From Meconema thalassinum (lineage: Eukaryota > Arthropoda > Insecta > Orthoptera > Tettigoniidae), in assembly GCA_946902985.2 (NCBI GenBank), contig OX336391.1, positions 146,881,074 through 146,945,073 of the forward strand: a stretch of 64,000 bases of DNA, read 5' to 3'. Positions 56,655-64,000 of this stretch are shown here, one piece after another (within the stretch, counting starts at the first letter, position 1; the number at the start of each line of letters is the position of its first letter). The notes under the pieces are model-generated. The model did not search any database. It saw only the letters and a list, made by a program, of their open reading frames with translations, and had not been told where the DNA came from. The position numbers and the translations under genes were made by a program.

Positions 56655-56850
56655 GAAAGAAAGATGATACCTTCTCCATAGTATCTTTACTCCATGCTAG
56701 TAAATCAGAGTGCAGATAACAATATACTAATACAAATACATCTGTTGATCTTCTTAGGAATGCTACCCCTACGTCTTTTCCCAACAGCACATCGCAATTG
56801 CACAAGTTCATATCCAAACAGCTCCAATCATGCTTTCTGGGCACGTTAAA
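56655..56850. repeat. Repeat E, copy 1
   Basis: TTTACTCCATGCTAG, AAATCAGAGTGCAGATAA, TACGTCTTTTC and CAACAGCACATCGCAATTGC recur at 61149-61340. Frames on both strands stay open in both copies, so no strand can be chosen. The function is unknown. Confidence 0.6.
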
Positions 56851-58180
56851 ATTCGCCCCCAGAAATCCTGACAACTATGTCATATTGGAGGGATTTCTGA
56901 CAGGATACACATGTAATCAGGATGAACAATCTGAACGCTGTGACTAACGAACCAGACTTCTTGTGATTGACAGCTGTAGGATGGCATTGCACTTATACAC
57001 TGCCATGATCATTTGACTCCAGTCTAAGCTTCTCATTCTCATCGCTGAAACCTCAGATAGCTCACATCAGATTCCCAACTGCTTGCAGCGTACTGTAAAT
57101 CTTGCTCCTCCATCAAAAGCTTGTCAAATCTCTCCGCTTCAGTCTGCAGTCTTGTTCAAACTAGGAAGTATTCTGGACTTGCCTGAGTCGTTGAATCACT
57201 GAATAGTAGCTCTTGAAAACGATATCTCAGTTGCTCAGAAGTATTATAATATCAAAGTGAACTTGAGCAAGTGTTTAAAAATTCGCAAATTGAAGAAATC
57301 CATGTATAGCCTATATACATAACCCACCACTAGTTAAAAAAAAGAAAATACCACAATTAACTCAAAAAATGAAAATAATCCATCCCTATATTATCCTGCT
57401 AAGGTCCCATTCCAGTTTTGTACCAAAAATTAGGTCCCATTAACACCAACCTACACATATGGGGTACCTGCAGGTTCAGCATAACCCAATGCGTAAGCGA
57501 AACGCACTCTCTTACTCTTTAAATGCCTCACAATTAAATAAATACCTTAAAACATGTATATTTGCAATGCAATAATGAAAGAATGCAACACGGTAACCAT
57601 GGTAACAGAATCTCACAGGTCCATCTATTTCCGTAAGACGCAATGCAATTCTTATTATTACATTACTGTGTAAGTTTCCAGACGGTTATAAGGTTATCAC
57701 TGAACCAAATTAAGCTGTAAAATTCATCATTACATACAGTATAATGCGCTTAAGGGGGTCAAGGGGCACTCTAGAATTTTTTCACGCTATTTTCACGTGT
57801 GAGTGTGGAACGAAAGGTCTTTTTCACCCGACTATAAAGGGTCTCCGAAAACCACATTTAAAGGCCCTTAAATTAACAGTGTCTGTGATATTCCCAGAAA
57901 ACTAACTTCGCTCTGATACACCTATGAAGGAATGACAAACCCCTAACCACTGCACCAGTAGGTGAATTGATAAAGTATGATTATTCATACCAAGGATAAA
58001 TCAGTCATAGCATTCATGATTGAGAAATTGCTAAGTACTCTTTACAACTAGAATATCCCTAACATGCATAAGTAGACACCTTAATGTCCCAAACCCATAA
58101 TTCAACATAGTACAACGCTTTCACGCTAACCACCACAAGACCTACTACAACATTCTATATAATTCTGAACTAATACATAA
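56851..58180. other. Unassigned stretch
   Basis: I recognise no gene, RNA or repeat copy in this AT-rich region. Confidence 0.5.
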
Positions 58181-58519
58181 CCTATAACACCCACTGTTTA
58201 ACAAAGTAGCGATACGCGCCCCCAACACATGTAGCCTCACGACAATATTTAAATTCGTACCAACTGATTCTAGATACATTTCTAAGTTCATTTCTCCCTT
58301 TTCTCTCTCTCTTCCATTGCATTGTTACTCTTCCTTCTCTTTTCGTAGTGATAGATTCTATCTCACCTTTATCACATCTATCAATTGCCATACCCCCTAC
58401 ACTCTGCCTCTTCCCCCGACATTTCACTTAACATCTCTACTACGTGCCTCAATTCTATATTGTTTACCTTACTTCTCTTTTCCCAAATTCATCTAACAAT
58501 GTGATTTGTTTATTCTGTT

Positions 58520-59515
58520 TTTCTCTACTCTTCTAGTTCCTTACCTCCGCCTTCAGTTCTCCCTGTCTACTGGGATCTACCTGCTGATTTTCACCCCTAA
58601 ACTTCTGGATACACACATCTATTCTAATATTTCCTACTTCCAGCCTTTCCTGATCCTCTACTCTACTTTCACCTAACATCTCCTCTAACTGCTGCTTCCT
58701 CTCATCTATATATTCTATTATCACCTAACATCTCCTCTAACTGCTACTACTCCTCTGCTCTTTTTTCATCTAACATCTCTTCCACCTGCTGCTTCTTCTC
58801 ATCTACTCTACGTTCGTCTAACTTCTCCTCCAACTACTGCTTTTCCTCACCCATTCTACTCTCACCTATTTCCAATCTCTCCTCCTCCTCTAATCTACTT
58901 TCACCTAACATCTCCTCTAACTGTTGCTTCTTCTCATCTACTCTACTTTCGTCTAACTTCTCCTCCAACTACTGCTTTTTCTCACCTATTCTACTCTCAC
59001 CTATTTCCAATCCCTCCTCCTTCTCTAATCTACTTTCACCTAACATCTCCTCTAACTACTGCTTCATCTCCTCTACACTACTTTCATCCAACATCTCTTC
59101 CAACTCCTGCTTCTTCTCTTCAACTCTACTTTCGTTTAACATCTCCTTTAACTGCTGCTTCTTCTCTTCAACCCTACTTTCACCTAACATCTCTTCCAAC
59201 TGCTGTTCATCTTCTCTACTCTCATCTATTTCCAGTTTCTCCTCAACTTCTACTCTGCTTTCACGTACAATCTCTATAGATTTCTCACTCAGCTGCCTAT
59301 TATATCTATCTAAATTCTCATTTTTTTTGCATGAGCATATTAAAAATATCCTGTACCGTAATATTGAACCCTGACATAATGAAATACACTTCTTAAAACT
59401 ACCCCCCCCCCCCCAAATTACTATCACTTCCCCACAATCCCTTGCACAAAATACACTTATTCTTACCCCTACACTTGTGAATCCTGGTTCTCGAGCCCGA
59501 CTTTGAGGTGGCAAA
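58520..59515 (-). pseudogene. Decayed coiled-coil gag-like region
   Basis: The minus strand encodes a 16-residue (48-bp) tandem repeat of the form EEKKQQLEEMLGESRVE from about 58660 to 59215, interrupted by TAG stops and frame changes. Charged coiled-coil repeats of this style open the gag of both LTR elements in this window. Just upstream on the minus strand, ATTACA followed by TTTGCCACC resembles the LTR/primer-site junction of LTR element 2 (ATTACA then TTTGTCGCT). I infer a truncated relative, with an LTR edge near 59516. No pol is seen. Confidence 0.55.
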
Positions 59516-59800
59516 TGTAATAGTAATTTCCTAGGTTGTGGTGTGACAAAACTAACAACCAGAATCGTTAGATAAGAGGCAAGATACTATATACAGCAAT
59601 AGCCTATATATAATTTATTTCAAAAGAACTTACACTTGTGGTGAATATAGTGATCCGTAATGAGAAAACCGACTGCAGCTCTGACACAAACAAGACAACA
59701 CCTTCAAGACAGCAGCAAACAATCACTCCGTGGGACAATGTCTCTGGATTGGGCAAACTACCTTTACGACTGATACATCAAAAAGCACTTCATTTTCGTG

Positions 59801-60229
59801 ATTCTATCTATCTATCGTATGGCTTTTAGTGCCGGGAGTGTCCGAGGACATGTTCGGCTCGCCTGAGTTTGTAGCTGCTTCCAGCGGACACCCTAAAGTG
59901 TGAGCTACAAGTTCCGTTCAATTTCAAGTAGTTCCAACTTTCGCCACCAGATATCAATGATACCTAGTGGCGAACGTTGGAACTTTGATAGAGCGTTCTG
60001 ACGAAATCTAACCTAACAAATTTTGCTTTACACAAGTTTAGTCTGTGAAAGGATCTTTTACATGCCATAAATCTATGACATGGGACCGCCGGCTTTACTT
60101 CCCCTCCGAAGGAAGGCATACTGAAGGATTTTTAACGCTCTTAAAAAATCCGACGACTTCGGCCGGGTTTGAACCCGCTATCTTGGGCATAGCAGTTCAG
60201 CATGCTACCGACTACGCCACCGAAGCCGC
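59801..60229 (-). repeat. SINE5, complete copy
   Basis: The tRNA-like head GCGGCTTCGGTGGCG and B-box GGTTCAAACCC are at the right end, the body is collinear with 45417-45845, and the TAGA-type tail is at the left. TTTCGTG occurs at 59794-59800 and 60230-60236, extendable as an imperfect 12-bp duplication. Confidence 0.88.
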
Positions 60230-60565
60230 TTTCGTGTTTCTATTCTCCTCCCATACAACTTCCGACAACTCGATTCCAATCTCTTCGTACATATTAGATT
60301 ACTTTGACTGCCCTATCAGTCCCAATACATGTATTCAATCACGACGACATCTTCTTGTATCATTTCAACTGACATTGTTATCTCTATCACTTGTCCTTGA
60401 GTAAACAATTAGAGTAGGTATCTCTGCTTTTTAAGACGATCTTGTTCCATAGTTCATAATATCACCACTACCATAAATTCCAAAGCCGCAGCAGCCATCT
60501 TGCATGTCATAGTAATAGCTTCATTAGTTTCGCCACGATAATGGCTTTAGCCGCCATCTTGCATG

Positions 60566-61129
60566 TTATATACAGGGTGTATCTTAATTATACCGACAAA
60601 AAAAATCAGGGACGCTCTGCGTGTTATATAAAAGACGATGCCGCAATCGGATTGGCGGAGAAAATTTTTCCCTTCGAGAAAATGAGATTACTTTGTTACT
60701 TCCGGGCGCGCGATTCAAATCTACGAACTCACCGCATTTGCTGAGCCAGGCAGCAAGCCGCAGGCCACTGCTGTGCTTCAGGCAAGGGAAAGGAGTGCGA
60801 TAGAAGGAGACAGAGATATGCTGGCGGGCATGCGGCAAGCCGAGGCGATCGAGGAAACTTGCGCATGCCCGCCAGCATATCTCTGTCACCTTCTATCACA
60901 CTCCCTTTCCTTGCTTGAAGCACAGCGGTGGCCAGCGGCTTGCTCTCTAGCTCAGCAAATACGGCGAGTTCGTAGATTTGAATCGCGCGCCCGGAAGTAA
61001 CAAAGTAACCTCATTTTCTCGGAGGGAAAATTTTTCTACGCCAATCCGATTGCGGCATCGTCTTTTACATAACACGCAGAGCGTCCCTGATTTTTTTGTC
61101 GGTATAATTAAGATATACCCTGTATATAA
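60566..61129. mobile_element. Near-perfect 564-bp palindrome, foldback/MITE-like
   Basis: TTATATACAGGG at the left is mirrored by CCCTGTATATAA at the right, and the arms stay almost perfectly complementary through ATTATACCGAC, ACGCTCTGCGTG, GCCGCAATCGGATTGGCG and GACAGAGATATGCTGGCGGG. The spacer is 27 bp (60835-60861). The ACAGGGTGTATCTTAATTA terminus resembles ends of insect inverted-repeat elements. No protein is encoded. A TATA-like pair at the ends may be the target duplication. Confidence 0.88.
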
Positions 61130-61148
61130 AGTCTGTTGCGTATCCATT

Positions 61149-61340
61149 ATGATACCTTCTCTCTAGTTTCTTTACTCCATGCTAGCAAATCAGAGTGCAG
61201 ATAAAAAGATAATAATACAAGTACATCCATGGATCTTCGTAGGAATGCCACCCTTACGTCTTTTCGCAACAGCACATCGCAATTGCACAAGTTCATTTCC
61301 AAACAGCTCCAATCATGGTTTCTGGACCCGTTACAATGTG
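61149..61340. repeat. Repeat E, copy 2
   Basis: This is a diverged copy of 56655-56850, starting just beyond the palindrome. Conserved blocks are collinear. Confidence 0.6.
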
Positions 61341-62104
61341 ATGATCGATTGTTCATATGATTTGAGTTGTGTTTGCATTCGGATTCCACTTTGATCATGG
61401 CGCGTGCCATGAACACACACTGGCTTGTTTGATGGTTGGTGTAGGCGTGTATTTGTGAGCTCTGCTAGCCCAAACTTGTCAACCTGTTAACTCTACCGTA
61501 CTGCCCCTGTTCCAGTTAACACATCTCCGGAAATCACCAGTGTAGACATTAACGCAAGACTGGATTAGCAATATAGCAGACGTAACATAACCCTCGTTTT
61601 AGCGAACCCCGCACCTACAGCAGTCAGGTTCAGTTATTGGCGACAGGGGGTAGACGTCGGGACAAAGCGCGCATTCGCTGCATTGCCGAGCTGTAGTGAG
61701 CGGTAGTGAGTGTCTTGTGACTGTGTGCTGGGTCATCTTCATCGTCAAATTTGTAACTAACTATCAAACTTCTGAGACTATATCACTGTTCAAGGACAGT
61801 GTAAATTAGCTAGGTAGCCGTTTGTGCATCTCGTTTTGTGACGTGCCGGTTAATTCCTGTGTTGTTTCAATTGACGTGAAAACGTATATTTACGCGTTAT
61901 GTACAGTGATAATCGGTCGAACTTTTTTGTGTGACAAAATACCCGGAGATTTGAATCGCTAAAAACTACGAGACAATTGTTTAGCCCACACCGGATAGAT
62001 CATGTCTGTATGTGTTTGTCGCGCAGTATATGCTTTGCCTGTGACGTCATCGTATATGCGCGTGATTGTTACGAATTTTCTTTGTGTCTTCTTCTTTTAC
62101 TTCC
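61341..62104. other. Unassigned stretch
   Basis: No gene, RNA or repeat copy was recognised. Confidence 0.5.
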
Positions 62105-62107
62105 TTA

Positions 62108-62854
62108 AGTTCCATCCACAATGCGCAGTCGGCAGTCGGTAGTTGGTAGTCGGTAGCTGAAGTCGGAAGTCGGTAGTTGACAATCGACCCATTAACATTG
62201 CGCAGTCGTTGAAAGGCTAGGAGTAAATAATACAGTGATATTCTTTTATTCCTTGCGCGCAAAGGCGTTGTCGATAACCTCAAAACTTACAATGGATGAT
62301 TTGGAGATGTATGGCTTATTTTTTGTTATTAGTAACTGGTACCATGTATTTAAGATTAAAAAGGCACGGGTTGCGAAGGTACTGGCGTCATTCTACGCTA
62401 GTAGCCGAAGACCCTTTACAAACGCTATAAAGGAACGAGTGACGACATTTTTTTAAGGTACACCAGATCGATGAAAATGTCATCTTCGACATGATGAAAT
62501 TGTGACGAATCAGACTTAATAATAAGTTGAATAATAATTAAAAAAGCAAAAGAACGAACGTTAATATACACAAGCAACCAACAGCTGTCTCACAAGAATG
62601 GCGGGTTTTCGACACAACAGCGTGACGTCAATTTCTAGCCTGCTCTGATTGGCTATTACCTTGCTGCAGTTGGGTAGTTGGCAGTCGAAGATAAAATTCT
62701 CGACTGCCGACTACTGGCTACCGACTGCCAACTGCCAGCTATCGACTGCAACTGCATGTTGTGTATAGTTCCGATAGTATACACGGGGACGGCCGCTACT
62801 GCCGACTGCCAACTACCAACTACCGACTGCCGACTGCGCATTGTGGATGGAGCT
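62108..62854. mobile_element. Non-autonomous TIR element with TTA target duplication
   Basis: The left end AGTTCCATCCACAATGCGC and the right end (reverse complement AGCTCCATCCACAATGCGC) form a TIR that extends through repeated CAGTCGGTAGT-like units. TTA lies at 62105-62107 and 62855-62857. The 747-bp size, the TTA duplication and AG-starting ends fit PIF/Harbinger. A 54-residue frame from the ATG near 62292 (MDDLEMYGLFFVISN) has no clear domain. Confidence 0.8.
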
Positions 62855-63223
62855 TTAGCGTTTGTCCCGCCTAGCTGCAGGTGTCCGCTATATGGATACG
62901 TTGTCGCCATTTGTTTCTGTCTCTGGCTATGTCAGGAAGAAGGTGTTGGTTCTTGAGATCTCTATGTAGCGAATCATCCCACCGTTGCTTCGGTCTTCCC
63001 TTAGGTCTCTTGCCAACGACTTGTATAGTGTAGTGTAGCCAGTCTTTGCGATAGTGTCCGCTTCCGCTCGTAGAACATGCCCAAACCAACGCAGGCGGCA
63101 CTCCCGTATCTTGTCATTGATTGGTGCAACCCCAAACCGTTTCCTGATGTTGTCATTGGAAACATGATCCAATTTGGTGACACCCGCTGTCCATCGCAAC
63201 ATCTTGGTCTCCATAACGCCTAA

Positions 63224-63950
63224 AGCTGGGTTTTCTTAGACGCGGAAGAGGACAGCGGAACGCGGAGAGCGGAGTCAGCTCTCCGCTCGTGAGTCATCCG
63301 CTAGCTGAATTGTGTTTTCCTAGACGCGGACTTGTCCTCTGGCGGAGAGCGGAACGGTCGCTCATTTGTATACTAGGAGTGATAAGGTGAGGTCGATATG
63401 GACGTGGCATCTAGACATTTTTATTTTATTACACTTGGAAGAGAAGGAGGAGGAAGAGTTATTACTGCATTTAGTGAAGGATCGAAAATGTGCAAGTGAC
63501 ATATTTAAAACGCGTAAAAATGAGGGAGTGTTTAAAATTCTTATAAATAACCATTTAATTGATGACGAAATTAGATTCAAACAGTACTTTAGATTGACCG
63601 AAAACGAGTTCTATGATCTATATCAAGAAATAAAAGATGTAGAAAAACTGAAATCGCAGGTTTATAACAGAAAGCAGTAAACCGACACACACTCATGGTG
63701 CACACACTTTATACTAAACACACAAGGGACACAATTGAATAAAACTACACACAACTTGTACAGACGTCCAGTCACTCCACCAGCCGACAGCGGACTCGTC
63801 TTCTCTCTGAGCAGAGGAACGCGGAGGAGCGAGTTCCGCTCGTCAAGCGGCGGTCCGCTCCGCTTCTAGGAAAACAGTACCATTAAAATTACATATGACC
63901 AGAGGAGAGCCGACTCCGCTCTCCGCTTCCGCGCCTAGGAAAACCCAGCT
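63224..63950 (+). mobile_element. PIF/Harbinger element with transposase remnant
   Basis: The ends AGCTGGGTTTTC and GAAAACCCAGCT are inverted and continue as CTTAGACGCGGAAG / CTTCCGCGCCTAGG. TAA at 63221-63223 and 63951-63953 is the 3-bp target duplication typical of this superfamily. A second, inner inverted copy of the TTTTCCTAGACGCGGA motif lies near 63312 and 63857. At 727 bp it is an internally deleted derivative that cannot move without a helper transposase. Confidence 0.88.
63398..63680 (+). pseudogene. Harbinger-like transposase N-terminal remnant
   Basis: The 63366-63680 frame lacks an in-frame ATG but ends in about 60 residues (FKILINNHLIDDEIRFKQYF, RLTENEFYDLYQEI) that match the N-terminal region of HARBI1-like transposases. 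An ATG at 63398 in the neighbouring frame begins MDVASRHFYF, so a small indel or splice near 63435 is likely. The catalytic DDE domain is absent; the frame stops at 63678-63680. Confidence 0.7.
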
Positions 63951-64000
63951 TAAGCGACGTTGTGCCACTCTTGTTGTCGGCCAACACTCGCATCCGTACA

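Larger units (their letters stand above)
62871..64000 (-). pseudogene. LINE reverse transcriptase tail, interrupted by a Harbinger element
   Basis: From the window's right edge the minus strand reads YGCECWPTTRVAQRR, then after the 63224-63950 insertion [33 protein letters not shown] and [13 protein letters not shown] frameshift near 63010-63050 leads into [15 protein letters not shown] and ARDRNKWRQ before a stop at 62871. Outside the insertion the frame joins exactly across one TAA copy. The upstream part lies beyond the window. Confidence 0.85.

Noticed and set aside
60584..61147. Mirror-image frames of 60-101 residues on both strands
   Set aside because: They arise from the palindrome at 60566-61129.

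Overview
This window looks like a repeat-dominated stretch of a large animal genome, most likely an arthropod and probably an insect. I infer that from its mobile-element mix: Tc1-like DD34E transposons, PIF/Harbinger elements, Ty3/gypsy LTR retrotransposons, RTE- and jockey-like LINE remnants, and several tRNA-headed SINE families with AAT/AAG or TCTA tails. I recognise no host protein-coding gene, no genuine tRNA or rRNA gene and no CRISPR array. Every convincing long reading frame belongs to a mobile element. I cannot name the species.

Layout. 1-8 kb holds two unclassified repeat families (A and B), SINE5 pieces, and a large inverted pair of family A elements, one arm of which is split by a 2.9-kb insertion. 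8-11.9 kb is SINE debris. 11.99-13.45 kb is a complete Tc1-like transposon. 13.5-16.8 kb is a broken minus-strand RTE-like LINE. 17-18.7 kb is a nested SINE3/SINE4 cluster. 18.7-27.1 kb is LTR element 2, with 1479-bp LTRs, a perfect 4-bp target duplication, a -1 frameshift site between gag and pol, and most of its integrase missing. 27.1-27.7 kb is a LINE fragment. 29.1-30.6 kb is a second type of complete Tc1-like transposon. 31.9-38.6 kb is LTR element 1, a full-length Ty3/gypsy element whose single gag-pol frame has one internal stop. 40.3-41.6 kb is family A. 41.9-43.3 kb is a near-identical inverted copy of the first Tc1 element, followed by a decayed third Tc1 type. 46.4-47.0 kb is a MITE-like element. 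47.1-47.7 kb is a jockey-like LINE tail. 47.7-51.6 kb is a foldback element whose right arm contains an array of ~162-bp tandem repeats. 51.6-53.9 kb holds four LINE tails, one split by a SINE. 54.4-56.3 kb is family B and A sequence. 58.5-59.5 kb is a decayed coiled-coil gag. 60.6-61.1 kb is a near-perfect 564-bp palindrome. 62.1-64 kb holds two TTA/TAA-flanked TIR elements, one of them a PIF/Harbinger element inserted in a LINE.

The elements form an insertion history, not a pathway. Many insertions are nested, and several have readable target-site duplications. The youngest are LTR element 2 (2 differences seen between its 1479-bp LTRs), LTR element 1 (5 substitutions and one 2-bp indel over ~680 bp) and the two Tc1-like copies (5 amino-acid differences in 341). 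Those Tc1 copies and the second Tc1 type have full-length transposase frames with the DD34E triad. All identifications come from reading motifs; no database search was run.
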